DNA of 64,000 nt, from positions 1-64,000 of the forward strand of contig JBNGIQ010009070.1 of the NCBI GenBank assembly GCA_049999765.1, given 5' to 3'. Shown here in pieces: positions 33,241-45,149 of the stretch (position 1 is its first letter; the number at the start of each line of letters is the position of its first letter). Under the pieces are notes generated by a model. The model saw only the letters and a list, made by a program, of their open reading frames with translations, was not told the origin of the DNA and made no database searches. Both the position numbers and the translations under genes were made by a program. This DNA comes from Phaeoceros laevis. Taxonomy: Eukaryota > Anthocerotophyta > Anthocerotopsida > Notothyladales.

Positions 33241-36200
33241 TCAGTTTCGGAACCCGGCCGTTTCGACTCGGGAGTGAAGTTTCGGAACTTGGCCTAAGCC
33301 CGAGTCTGAGTGTACGTGTTAAATTCAAAAACGTTTTAGGGTGTCAACGTTTTGGGGTTTGCGATGTCATTCGGATGCTCTTAGAGTTATGAGGTTGTCA
33401 ACTCTCCAGTAGCTGCTTCTATGAACTCAGGCTTCTATACACGCCCGTATAGAGTCAAACTCGGTCGATGTTTGAGACCCCTGATAAAACCGTAAGAGCT
33501 CGGCTCTGCCCGGGCGAATACTTACGAAATGACTCAATGGTGTAATCCTTGAGAGTTCATGAAGAAACATAGCAGATCAAGAAGTTGCTTAAAAACAAAA
33601 CATAACAGATCAAGGGAAGCAATCTTAGCGCTGAAACCAGGGCAAACGGTCCATCCAGCTACTACCGAAACAGGTGGTTTGGTGTTAGGACATACATCAG
33701 GGCCTACGGCAAAGGTAAAAACAAATGCCATAAGTCAGAAGTAGTAGATTCTCTCAGAAATCAAGCAGCCAGTGCTCCAGGACCCGAATGTCGTGTCGAT
33801 GACACCGTAAGGACACCTCCAGACCTCCAATACGCTTCTCAAACCTTCACTCGGACACAGGGACAAGTGCTTCGACCACGCAAAATTTGGCCACGCCTCA
33901 AAACACCCCCTCACAAAATTGTCTCGAGTCTGGCCATAAGTAGCCGATTTTTCTCCCCTAACCCTATTTCTCCCTAAAATCCGTAGAGCCACAAACACAC
34001 TATAGCAAAAAGGATCTACCTATAGCTGGCTTCCCGCGCACAGCGATCCTTCTAGATAGCTTTGTTTCAGAAACGGTTTTGCGGTACGAAACGTTCTACC
34101 ATTTCTTAGTGTTTCAAACCCGTCTCTTTAGACTCATGAAGAGGAAACGTACAATTTTTAGTGTAACGGACCCCGTTATGGCATTTTTTACTCAGTGTCT
34201 GAAATACCGTTCCGCACTGCCAGAAACATTTCATTAGCCGTTTCCAACATCTACAAATCATTGTTAAGCCAATTTAGAATCACCTCTGAGGAAAATAATC
34301 TGAAGAAACAAAATCTGACAACATGCTAACTTGCCAACTTGCCAAGGCAACAACGTCACAAAATCAATACATGGTCTTCAATGCATCGCCGCCTCTGGTC
34401 TCACTCGTTGCATCAACTAGCAGCTTGAATGGGGTTGGCCTGGTAGCTAACCCGCGAATTGCATGTAAGTGCAACCGGTCCTTTAGGGTTGTAGAGGGGC
34501 GAGTGTTTCCTCCGTGCAACTTAGGTTTGAAACGGTAACGGACATGTATATTTCCGTTCTCAACTTTCTATATTTCTAAAAATAATAATTGGAACTTGAG
34601 TTAGGAAACATATGTCTGTTTCGGTACCATGACATCTGTTTCAAACGTGTTTCTTTCACGAAAAATGGCGCTTCCAGCAACCTAGCTCGATAGTGCTTTT
34701 CAAAAGTTAAACAGCTAATACCGTAATGCCGATTTTTCCTTTGTCATGTCCCAACACCTACAGATCACGCATGCAATTTGATGCTAGATTAGGGAAACAT
34801 GATGTCACCATCATTTCTTCAGCAAGATCACGATTACACCAACAAGGTTGAGTAAGAACTTGAAGCACACCCAACTTGGAAACTATCTTCTTCAAACTGG
34901 AAACCCCATCCGCCGACCATGCGATATCGTTAAATATGGTTCGTGAAGTTAACACGCATGCCAAAGCTCCAACTCTCATGAGAGTGTGAAGAGTAGGAAA
35001 CACATTCGGATGCCTCCTTATTATGGTTGCTGCAATCTTATCTTCATGTTCTTCTCTCATCGACAGCTCAGCAGAGCCTAGAACCTAGAAAAAAGAAAAC
35101 AATTAGGTTTTAGAGTCTATGATTGAACAACCAAGAAGACAATTTTAAGAGGAGATCAAAAGACGAGGTAGATTTGATCGGCAGCTCCTACATAACAATG
35201 GGGCAGACCTGTACCTATAGGGCAAGAATCCCTGAGGACATGATATTCCCTCTCCACTAGGCAATTCAGCACTGGCAGTCAGAAAGGAAGGAGACCATTT
35301 CATACTTGCAAAATCTCTTTGCGTGCTCTAAGAGAACCATAAACCACGTCTCGCTCTAACCAAGCAACTTTTTTGACGATACTTGCACTACGTGATCCAG
35401 CTTCTAAGACGAAAATGGAATTAGTGCCCGGCTTTGCATTAGGCGTGACTTTCAAGCCATCACCAGATTGGGGTAGAGTCCTCTTCTCAAATGGTTCTCC
35501 TATCTCCAACAGCCTTATCTTAGTGATCTCGAAAACCTTGACAGACAAGCGCTCTTAGAACAGAGATCTTGCACTTAGAAAGAGCTCTTAAAAAGTAAAA
35601 AACTAGACAAAGTTTAATATAGAAGCATCTAATCACTTATGCATAGGATCACGATGGATCTTCAAAGGGCTGAAACTTCTCTTGTAACCGGTTAAGTAGA
35701 CATCAATATCCATAGATAGGTCCTTTTAGGATCCCGTGGTCTTCATAGGAGTTTGGACAAGTCACTGATGTCAGTTGTTGTCATAGCATCATCTCCATTT
35801 ACTTCTGTCATCGCTTCTCTTATGAGTAGAGACTCTAATTTCTTTCTATCGATGCTATCGGCTCTCTTTTTGTGTTGGAGATTGGAAGCAAGACTGCTAA
35901 TGAAACATTGTCAGTCAAATCACCGGATTTAGTGTCATCGCTTCTCTTAGGATTCAAGACTTTCTTTTGTAGCTCTAGCCAGAAATGGAATGGATGTCAT
36001 TGCTCAGTGCTCACATAGCGTCCGTAAATGTTTTTGGCAAGAAGCAGCCGTGTTAAAACTCATAACGCGAGGGAATCACAATGGCAATGGCCTTCACAAT
36101 GAAGCAAACGGTAATGATCCAGGAGCAAATGGATCCGCAACCAATTGAACCCCCATCTACCGGGTAGCATCAGCTGCCGCTGGTAGCCACAAGGCCACAA

Positions 36201-36369
36201 CCTCGCTTCGCAACCTGTGGAATATGGGTGGGGTTTGGACTGCAATCAACCTCAGCCTCACTACAGCGGGTGTCAGGTGGAATGCATTCGACTACAGCAC
36301 CAAGACTAGCCACCAAGTCGGCGAACTCAGCAAGGACACTGAAAAGGGCTTAGAGACTCTAGTTGTTGT
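33241..36369. other. AT-richer, gene-free stretch
   Basis: I found no supported gene in these 3 kb. The region 35825-35925 contains a first copy of a repeat that recurs at 36370-36445 (GCTATCGGCTCTCTTTTTGT, then GCAAGACTGC and AATGA). Isolated open stretches have no recognisable motif. The region is probably decayed repeat sequence. Confidence 0.4.
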
Positions 36370-36975
36370 TTATCGGATGCTATCGGCTCTCTTTTTGTGT
36401 TGAAGATTAGAAAGCAAGACTGCCAATGAGAAGTTGTTAGTCAAATTTTACAAGTATACACATCACTCACCTAGCACGAGCAGACCTGTATGGGGCAAAC
36501 CAGTGGCAAACTTTCACCTACATGCTGGATGCAACTTTATGTACACGGCAGTCACATCTTCGCCATTCTCGATACGGGAGGCACTTGATCAAATCTCAAC
36601 TTCAATATGTGATTCCTTGAACTGATGTCTGGCTTCCCAATCCGGCTCATTGCCACAGTCCCCTTTGGAGTAGGGGACACTCGTCACATCCCGACAAAAC
36701 TGCAAAAGAAGTGTCTCTCCGGTGCCATGGTCATGACTCTCAACGGTATACACACGCAATTTTTAGTGGCCCTCGGTAGCCATCACCGCGTGCATCATCT
36801 ATGCTCTGCCCCGTTTATGTCTTGTAAAATGTCACAGACCTTCGCGCAGTTAGTAGCGGCTAAGGCAATGCAATGGTCTGGCTTTGCTAAGTCGCAGCTT
36901 GCGCAAGAACCCCAGGACAATCGGCATGTCTTCCTTAGGCGGCCGTGGCTTAACCTCAAACAGTTGGTCGGCTAG
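36370..36975 (+). mobile_element. LTR-retroelement remnant with retropepsin motif
   Basis: On the plus strand around 36550-36590 the translation HGSHIFAILDTGGT contains the aspartic-protease signature (hydrophobic-D-T-G) of retroelement proteases. It is followed, after in-frame stops, by GFPIRLIATVPFGVGDTRHI (36628-36690) and CLSGAMVMTLNGIHTQFLVA, the spacing and style of a Ty3/Gypsy-type retropepsin. Reverse transcriptase and integrase are not visible and no long terminal repeats were identified. Stops at several positions show it is dead. Confidence 0.55.
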
Positions 36976-37439
36976 TGGCCATGTGGCCGCCTATCGTACC
37001 GCACAGTCAATGCAAAATTATTGGTTTGGGCCTCAATAAACTATCCTATCCTATCCGTTGTAACTTAGCCGTGATAACTAACTATGTTATAATACCCGTA
37101 TAATAATTCTAGCACCCTAACATAAACCGTTGGCCACGGCCATGGAAGGGTCCGCTTATGTTTTACCTACGCGGAAACCCATGAGCTCCAGATTAGCCGT
37201 GACACAGTCCCGTTAACCCCACCACTAAATCCGCTCCACGTAGTAACATGCCGTCGTATTGACTTTTGAAGCTTTGGCGATGACTTTTAGGCTACGGTGA
37301 TTATGCGAAGGATCTCTACACTAAAATCACCGAACTTAGTATGGTAGACTAATTTAGGAAGGGGTTTTTTCGAAAACTAGGTAGTCTATATATTTTTCCG
37401 ATTTTATAAAGAGTGCCTATGTCGCCAAAAAAAAAACAT

Positions 37440-37625
37440 TGTCAGTCAATCTTACAAGTTCACACAGCATTCACCCAGCACGGGCAGACCTATACTGGAC
37501 AGATCAGGGGCAAACCTCCACCTACCTACTGGATGCAACCTCATGTACACGGCAGTCACATCTTCGCCATTGTCAATACGGGAGGCACTCAATCCAATCT
37601 TAACTTTAATATTTGATTCCCTGAA
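37440..37625 (+). repeat. Second copy of the retropepsin-containing repeat
   Basis: This repeats about 36435-36618: shared blocks include GCAGACCT, TACACGGCAGTCACATCTTC and ACGGGAGGCACT. The protease signature has decayed to VNTGGT here (the catalytic Asp codon is changed to Asn). The copy is truncated on both sides. Confidence 0.7.
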
Positions 37626-37867
37626 AAGCCTCCTACATACATGCAGGGATACGGTTTCGTGGTACGTCTGTGGATGGTCCATTCCATAACTTTAGCGGGT
37701 AGAAGGTGGGAATGAGCAGACTTGAACCTGCAGCAAGCTGGAGCTTCAATTGACATGACAAAAAGAGCAGAGCAAAAGAGAGTAGATCTGACTTCAACAA
37801 TAGACAAAGCAACAGTGAATCTAGCCGCAGGAACTTCAACAAGACAATTTTAAGAGCAATTTTTTTA

Positions 37868-38120
37868 AGCTCAGTATATAGGCCAAGTCCGGTATAGCCT
37901 AGCCTACTTTGCGTGCTCTTACATTTTAAGAGCAGCCCCATGCGGAGTCCACTAGGTGTGAGTTTTATCCATTACTATTACTACTAATAGATCAATATTT
38001 TAAATAGGCTAGGCTGTACCGGACTTGGCCTATATATATACTGAACAGGCCGTCCAGCTAGGCATGCAAAGTAGGCTAGGCTGTATCAGACTTGGCATAT
38101 GTTGAGCAGGCCGTCTAGCG
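37868..38120. repeat. Foldback (inverted and direct) repeat
   Basis: The stretch at about 37870-37912 (CAGTATATAGGCCAAGTCCG then GTATAGCCTAGCC) is nearly the reverse complement of 38003-38046 (GGCTAGGCTGTACCGGACTT then GGCCTATATATATACTG). A second, direct copy of the right arm follows at about 38073-38118, ending in GCAGGCCGTCTAGC against ACAGGCCGTCCAGC. This resembles a foldback element or a MITE array remnant. Confidence 0.65.
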
Positions 38121-38589
38121 GGACAACCACTTAATCCTGTTGATCTTGTGGTGGCACCTGACAAGTATTTACACGGGAAGTAGGAAATGAAGAGTTTATG
38201 GCGTGTGAATTGGGGTAGTTGAAATGAAGGGTCTATTTTAGTTAGTTACTTGGCCAACAACCATAAGGTAGTTAGTTACCTAGTTAGTTGCTTTTCTGTA
38301 GAAAAGGAAGAGACAAGAACTTAGGGAAAAATTGTATTTAAGAGAGGGACAGGTGGACTTGTTGGATGTAGACTGGCCGTGGGGAAAGCCCTTGTTCCGC
38401 TGTGCGTTATTTGTCAGATCTTAGCTTCTCTTTTGATGCCTTTAAGGGTGAGGCTTTGGGAGGACCATGCTCTTTCCTTGCATAGAGATAGGTTTGCATG
38501 TTTTATTGTTGATTTAAATTGACTCTTACTCCTTGTATTCATACTGGGAATGGGTGTTTGTTTATATCTAGGGAATCTTGCAATCCAAT

Positions 38590-39365
38590 ATTTAGGGGTT
38601 GTGGGATTTAAGGAATCTTCAGCTTATGGCATTCCATTTAAGCTTATGGAATCTTAAGCTTATGGCATTCCATTTTTCAGCATACTCAAGCTAAGAGATG
38701 ACTCAAGCTAAGATATGAGTAAAATGATAAGATTATTCTAACCTAATAATTGATGCAACACTAGAGGGAGGTGCTTGGCACTAAAAGGTACTTGTACCTT
38801 TAAATCCCACAACCTCAAAATATTGGATTGCAAGATTAAGGAATCTTAAGCTTATGGCATTCCATTTAAGCTTATGGAATTCCCTAAATGGAATTAACTT
38901 AAATTCATGGGGAGCCAAATGTTGCAAAATTAAGGAATCTTAAGCTTATGGCATTCCATTTAAGCTTATGGAATTCCCTAAATGGAATTAACTTTAATTC
39001 CTCGGGGCTCCTGGTCACCGGTCGAAGAACCTAACGGTCGCCAGTCGAAGATGCTGACGGGGTGTTCAATTCCCATGTGGAGTTGGCTAACACCATAATC
39101 ATCCTACTACTACTACTAAATGGAATTCCATAAGCTTAAGGAATCCCCTAAATGGAATTCCAAAGCTTAAGGAATCCCCTAAATGGAATTCCTAAGCTTA
39201 AGCTTATGGCATTCCATTTTTGCCAAGAATGCCATAAGCTTATGGCATTCCATAAGCTTAAATGGAATGCCATAAGCTTATGGAATGCCATAAGCTATGG
39301 AATGCCATAAGCTTATGGAATCTTAAGCTTATGGAAGCTTAAATGGAATGCGGAAAAATGGAATG
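38590..39365. repeat. Cluster of palindromic HindIII-site repeats
   Basis: The hexamer AAGCTT recurs many times within a degenerate unit built from TTAAGCTTATGGCATTCCAT and AAGCTTATGGAATTCCC, in both orientations. A perfect 24-bp palindrome with the core CCATAAGCTTATGG lies at 39228-39251. The array is broken by unrelated sequence at about 38660-38815 and 39008-39118. It is rich in potential cruciforms. No coding capacity was seen. Confidence 0.75.
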
Positions 39366-40009
39366 CCATGATAGACGGGTATGCTGAGCACCAGGCGCTG
39401 GCATTGTATGCAAGGATGGAGCCAAAAGGCGCTGGCATTATATGCAAGGATGGAGCCAAAAGTCTTGACTTCAGGTGCTGCACAACAGGGAAGGCAGCTT
39501 CCTTCACTGATTGTAAAATGAGGACTTCTCGGCACCATGTTTTTTTTTCTGAGTGCTCCAAGTGTTTGTTCCATGTACAAAAGATGATTTGTTACACCGT
39601 GCGGAAAGCAATGGCCAAACAAAAAAGTTTCTACACGTTACAAATGTTCAAATAATTCTCTATGGAATAGCATAATTGTCATATAAGGCAAACTAGTATG
39701 TATGCCCCAGGGCTCGAGCGANNNNNNNNNNNNNNNNNNNNNNNNNNNNNNNNNNNNNNNNNNNNNNNNNNNNNNNNNNNNNNNNNNNNNNNNNNNNNNN
39801 NNNNNNNNNNNNNNNNNNNNNCCAGGCCAGTGTGTGTGGCTGGCCGGTAGGTCGCTCGAGCCGGTAGGTTATCGGAAATTAACGCCGAGAAACCAAATGA
39901 ATAAACAACGCCCACGTGTCGTCAAAACGAGGTGCCACATGGCACCGCACCCATCCTCCTTGCTTACAATGACATATCGCTAGGGCATACTAAACATTCT
40001 TATTGCTGC
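39366..40009. other. Non-coding spacer containing a 100-N gap
   Basis: A 31-bp segment (GCGCTGGCAT, TGCAAGGATGGAGCCAAAAG) is tandemly repeated near 39396-39462. The gap at 39722-39821 is bracketed by GGCTCGAGCGA and its reverse complement TCGCTCGAGCC. No gene was recognised. Confidence 0.45.
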
Positions 40010-40892
40010 GTGGTTGGGAGCTATGTATGGCTTTTTTGTCACGCAGATTGCCAGCCCAACTCACGAAATGCTCTGAGTGCGTACTCCGCCCTTCCTCGGA
40101 AATAACCATTCCAAGCAAGGCATGCAGTTGCTACTCCTTCGGGTGTTTGCGGTCCTCTACCGCGAAACTGTGCACTTTCTGCTCATGCCCGATCCAGGTC
40201 TGGCCAGGCTTTTTCCATGCGCCTGTCTCCTTCACCTCCTTTGCGTGGTCCCAAAGGCCAGCATCAGCATAAATGCTTGACATCAAGAGGTATGCAGCCC
40301 CGTGATTTGGCTGTACTCGTACAACACTATCGAAGGCTTACAAGTTCTCCCAGCACAACCTTACCATTTTGCCGACAAGCACCTAGCAAGCACAACCAGG
40401 TAACCAGATCTGGCTGCATTGGCATAGTGGACATCAGCTCTTCTACTTTTGTGAAGTGCCCCGCACGTCCAAGCAGATCTACCATACAGGTTCTGCGTAA
40501 TGCTCACTTTCTGGTGTTATTCCATGGTCTCTGCTCATAGACTTGAAGTACTCTGGACAGACCTTGGTCCACGAGGCGGGCATGGTTGCATGCGGAGAGA
40601 AGGGAAAGAAATGTGACACCACTTGGTTCAATACCTGCAGCCCTCATTTTCTCGTAGCATTCTAGACTTGCCACATGGTTGCCCTGACGTGCATAACCAG
40701 CTACCAATGCATTCCAAGACAGCAGGCTGGGCTGGGGGTAGTGTGTCAAACACCCTTTGCGCATCCGTCATGCTTGCACGCCTGCCGTATGCGTGAATGA
40801 GAATATTTGTTAGAAGAGGGCTCACATTCTTTCCGGTGCTGGCGAGAGCTCGGTGAATCTGGGGATGGGGGTCCGTTGCCAGCAGGAGACGC
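40010..40892 (-). pseudogene. PLS-class PPR protein relic with E-type tail
   Basis: Read on the minus strand, pieces in different frames spell a PLS-class PPR protein: IHRALASTGKNVSPLLTNIL, DAQRVFDTLPPAQPA, LLSWNALVAGYARQGNHVAS, ECYEKMRAAGIEPSGVTFLS, YMVDLLGRAGHFTKVEELMS, MQPDLVTWLCLLGACR, and then an E-domain-like end (YADAGLWDHAKEVKE, WIGHEQKVHSFAVEDRKHP). The parent class edits or processes organellar RNA. Frameshifts and stops separate the pieces, so it is a relic. Its upstream side is interrupted at 40893 by the F-box fragment. Confidence 0.82.
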
Positions 40893-41212
40893 TGAGCATC
40901 TTTATGTGCACTTCACTTCCAACAGCTTAGCGATGTATGTGGCTGGCAAGGATGAGTGCACGATGCTTCCACAGCCCTTGGACTGTAACGACGACTTTGG
41001 GTTGGCGACTTTATGCACCTTCTATCTCAGGTTTGACATGCAACCGCAGCATTTGGATAGGTATTGATGCAGCTTATCACGCATCCGTCTGGCGCTTGCA
41101 ATGACAGCGTCGCAGAGATTCTACTGTGATAATCATAACAAGCATCTTGGTTGGATTCAGCTCGATGTGAATTTCGTAGAAGTGAATCACTCTTTGCGCG
41201 CAAAGAGTGACG
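40893..41212 (+). pseudogene. F-box gene 3' fragment inserted in the PPR relic
   Basis: On the plus strand, HFTSNSLAMYVAGKDE (about 40911-40957) and CTFYLRFDMQP repeat the C-terminus of the F-box gene at 53708-54402. The DNA match continues into its 3' flank (AGCATTTGGATA, TCGATGTGAATTTCGTAGAA). The segment sits exactly where the paralogous stretch at 46005-46180 is uninterrupted. Its right edge carries a perfect 24-bp palindrome (41187-41210, core TTTGCGCGCAAA) that the parent flank lacks. Confidence 0.82.
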
Positions 41213-41480
41213 AGCCAGGCGAATTTTGGTGGCACAAATGATGCTGGGGTTCTGCTTCTGCAAGGAGGAAGGATTCAGGTGCTTGCAAGCAGCCATGGTG
41301 ACTTGTTTGGCGTACCATGGCGATGTCTGGTGTACTGAAGACTTTGTCCTTGCAGGCTGACCAGCGTTGTCCAGAGTCTGCTTGGGAAACCTCCAGAGGT
41401 TACCAGGACAGCCCTAGAAATATGCAGATCATCGCAAACGTTTTCAATGTTTGACATGGTATGGTAGCACACAACCAGCT
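41213..41480 (-). pseudogene. Continuation of the PPR-relic segment
   Basis: This resumes the sequence interrupted at 40892 and is repeated at 46097-46440. It includes GGCGAATTTTGGTGGCACAA and TTGCAAGCAGCCATGGTGAC. It likely represents upstream parts of the PPR relic, but no clean reading frame remains. Confidence 0.6.
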
Positions 41481-41969
41481 CAAAGCATGTATGTCAGCTG
41501 TGAGCTGCTAAGAGCCTCATCCCACTGTGAACTCATTCAGACCTTCCATGAGGTACGAACTTGTCATCGGATTAGCTGAGCTTCTAACTTCAATCAGGAA
41601 TCATGAGGTAGCCTAACCCTGCTCTTGGTAACCTGTTCACGAATGCCTTCGCTTATGCTGGGTGCTTACGTTCAGTTTCTCATGCTGTAGCTCACAGAGG
41701 CTGATGGTAGAGGATTGTAAACGTTCTCGGCTAACTGTGCCCACAGCTTTACACTGGTCATTGGAATGTCAGAAACCAGTCACAGTTGAAAAAATGCTCA
41801 GCTTCAAGCTCCAAGAATAGCATTACGGTGGCCAGTCAGCCAAGTTGCCTGCTTCAGGCGTTGCCAAGTGTTTTCTTGTGAAGTCTTGTCCCAAAAGTTC
41901 TCCTGACTATGCTGATGACGCAGCAACAGCAAGAAAACGTAAGCTCCTATAGAGATATACACTTCAAAC
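41481..41969. other. 3' flank of the receptor-like protein gene
   Basis: From about 41655 this is the 3' flank duplicated at 32767-33080. No separate feature was recognised. Confidence 0.5.
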
Positions 41970-44900
41970 TCATGGAGGAGTGACATACATCTCGTACTTG
42001 ATCTTATAGCCCTTAGGTTCTTGCTTACAGGATCCTGTAAGCAAGATATAATCCCTGATAGATTTTTTTGTTAGTGCATATATGGTCACTCCTGCAAATC
42101 CTGCTATGAAGCCGACAATAAACGTAGGCACTGACATATATTTTGGCTGTTCCTCGTCGCTTGCCCAGTATGACGTTTTGTTCCCATCGTTGCCTTCTTG
42201 AGGTGGTGAAGTTGAAGCACATGGCGAAATAGGAAACCCACAAAGTTGAGAGTTTCCAGGTTGGTAATATGAGGGCTTGTCGAGAGTGTTGAATTGCCGG
42301 CCAGATGGAATAACTCCGGACAGGTTGTTGTAAGATACATTGAAAGCTGACAAGGAATTCAAGCGAGTCAAAACAGGTGGGATTGAACCTGATAGATTGT
42401 TGTCTGACAAGTCAATCTTCGCAGCCGCGCTCAAGTTTCCAAAGCTAGTTGGTATCGAACCTTCTAAGTGATTATGTGAAAGGTCCAGGATCCTCAAACC
42501 CTTCAGGTTGCCAATCTCTGGTGGTATCTCATGCGTCAAGTTGTTCGAAGAGAGGTCGAACCATGTGTTGGACTTGAGAATGTAGGTGTACTCCAGATAC
42601 GTATCTGCATCAGGTCCTGGTATCCGCACTTCCTCATACATAGTCATTGACAAAGAACTGTTAGCACTTAGGTCTTTTGTATCCTCATGTAAGGAGACGA
42701 GGCCATCTAGCTGAGCCGGGATTGCACCCTGGAACATGTTGTGCGAGAGCGAGAGTCCCTGCAGATTGGGAAAAGTTCCCAACCAAGACGGGATGGACCC
42801 ACTCAAACTGTTGTGCAATAAAACAAGAACCCGCAACGCAGAAAGCTGGTGGAGCTCGTTAGGAATCACTCCGGAGAGTTCGTTGTCATCAAAGTCGATG
42901 AGGGCGATGTTCCGACAGCTGCTCAAACAGGGCGGTATTGCGCCACTTAGCATATTTCGCCGCAATACAAGCGTGTGAAGCTTGGTGGCGTTGCAGAAAC
43001 TTGAAGGAATTGGGCCTACAAGAAAGAAACAGGTGAATTGAAAGGGATACATTGATTCATTGATTGGCAATACAAATGCTTCTTAAGTGCGTGTATCAAG
43101 ACAGTGTGAAAATTGGCTCCAGTCAAGTCATGGGTGGCCTACCAGTGAGTTGATTGTCCGACAGAGCCACTCGAATAACTGAGTTGTAGGTTGCTGCCAA
43201 GGTACTTGGGATGGTGCCACTGAATAGATTAGAAGACAGATCCATATACTCGACCTTAGACATGTTGCTCAAGGAGGCAGGAATCTGGCCTGCAGATTCA
43301 TGTGCAGACATCCAATACATTAGCATAGTAGCTCATTTACGTATATATGGCGCTTGGAATCACAGATGGAAGTTGGGTTTACAGGTCACGTACCCGTGAA
43401 TCGATTGTCAGAGAGGGAGAATCGGAAAATCGACAGGAAGTTGGCAGCAAAGTTACTTGGAACAGTTCCAGACAAGCGATTCGAAGACAGATCAAAGAGC
43501 TGAAGCTCAGATAAGTTGCTCAAGGATGCAGGGATGGTAGCCTCCAAGCCGTTGCTGCTCAGTTGCAAGGTCGTTAGTTTTCTGCACCTTCCAAGGCTAC
43601 TCGGAACTGGGCCGGTCAGATTGTTGGTGTTGACAGCAAGAATTAGCAAGCTGGAGCAATTTCCTATAGATGCAGGAAGACTTCCAGTCAGTTGGTTGTA
43701 GTATAAACCAAGCTGTTGGAGCTGTTGAAGACGGCCGAGCTCGGCAGGGATGGGTCCTGATAATTTGTTGTCGCTCACCCATAGAATCTCCAGGGCCGTG
43801 CAGTTTGCAAGCTCCCTTGGAATGCTGCCTGAGAGTTGGTTGTTATGCAACACCAGCCTGTGCAACGAAACAAGTGTGCCCAGCCAAGAGGGAATCCACC
43901 CCTGCAGATTGTTGTTGCTCACCCATAGAATCTCCAGGCCCGTGCAGTTTGCAAGCTCCTTTGGAATGCTGCCTGAGAGTTGGTTGTCCTGCAACACCAG
44001 CGTGTGCAACGAAACAAGTGTGCCCAGCCAAGAGGGAATCCCCCCCTGCAGATTGTTGTTTCCCAAGAAAAGTAATTGCAACAAGGTAAGATTTTGCAGC
44101 TCCGCAGGGATGGTGCCTGTGATTAAGCTCGAAGGGATGGTGCCTGTGATTAAGCTCGAATTCCCTGGATCTGATGCCGCAACCCCGATACCCAAGTAAG
44201 TGAGCTCGCTGCATCTCCCCAAATCAGGGGGAATGGAACCGGACAAATCGTTTTGCAGGAGCCACAATACCTGAAGATTGCTGAGATCGCCCAGCTGAGG
44301 TGGGATATGTCCTGACAACTGGTTTGCGCTGAGATCAAGAAACTCCAACCTGACTAGTGAGCCCAGCCAAGAGGGAATCCGCCCCTCCAGATTATTGCTT
44401 CCCAACCGAAGTGTCTGCAACGAGGTAAGATTCTGGAGCTCCGCAGGGATGGTGCCTGTAATGAAGGTCCTGGCAGAAAAATCCCCTGGATCTGATGCCG
44501 CAACCCCGATACCCAATGTAATGAGCTTGCTGCATCTTCCCAAAGCAGGGGGAATGGAACCGGACAGATCGTTTTGCAGGAGCCACAATACCTGAAGATT
44601 GCTGAGATTGCCCAACTGAGGTGGGATATGTCCTGACAACTGGTTTGCGGAGAGATCAAGAGACTGCAGCTGGAGACAACCCCCCAAATCACTTGGTATA
44701 CTGCCAGTGATAGAGTTGTTGGAGAGGTCCAAAACGGACAAGAAGGGCAAGCCACCCAGCACACCAGGGAGGATGACGCCGCCCAGGCGGTAGCCACGCA
44801 AGACCAAGGAGCTCACTTGGTGCTGGGGAGTGCACCCAACTCCCCGCCATGAGCAGGGGGCTCCCATCTTTGTCTCCTCCCAGTCACCAAGAACGTTGAG

Positions 44901-45149
44901 AGGGTCTACACCACGTTTGAGTGCCAGCAGAATCTCAATGTTGGTGGCATTTGACTGCAGCTGCTGCTCTTGCAATTGCCTTGGCCAGACGAGACGCTTC
45001 TCGTCGGTGGAATGTTGCAGATACCAGTTCCGGGCCACTGCCGAAGATGTCTGAGCGATGTGGGGTGCATGCGCAGCTCCAGCGTCTGTGCTCCACAGCA
45101 TATGCACCAGGAGCTGGAAAAATAACACCAATGTCACTAGCAGCTCCAT
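41970..45149 (-). CDS. LRR receptor-like protein without kinase domain
   Basis: Plant RLPs sit in the plasma membrane with an LRR ectodomain and signal through partner kinases in defence or development. Three exons, 45149-43394, 43289-43143 and 43015-41970, with phase-1 introns placed at equivalent Gly codons of LRR units, give 982 residues. The chosen Met begins a signal peptide (MELLVTLVLFFQLLVHML); earlier in-frame Mets at 45209 and 45254 would bury it. An N-cap (LLALKRGVDPLNVLGDW, then CSWRGVGC) is followed by over 20 LRRs of the LxxLxxLxLxxNxLxGxIP plant type, with an island region (about 42590-42680), NLSGVIPSGRQFNTL and CGFPISPC. A membrane helix (VPTFIVGFIAGFAGVTIYAL) and a short basic tail ending KYEMYVTPP close the protein. 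Two LRR blocks are almost identical at DNA level. Confidence 0.92.

Noticed and set aside
37700-37740. tRNA-like T-arm on the minus strand (GGTTCAAGTCTGC, then CATTCCCACC)
   Set aside because: No matching acceptor 5' strand, D-arm or anticodon arm is found in the next 80 bases; at most a tRNA-derived scrap.
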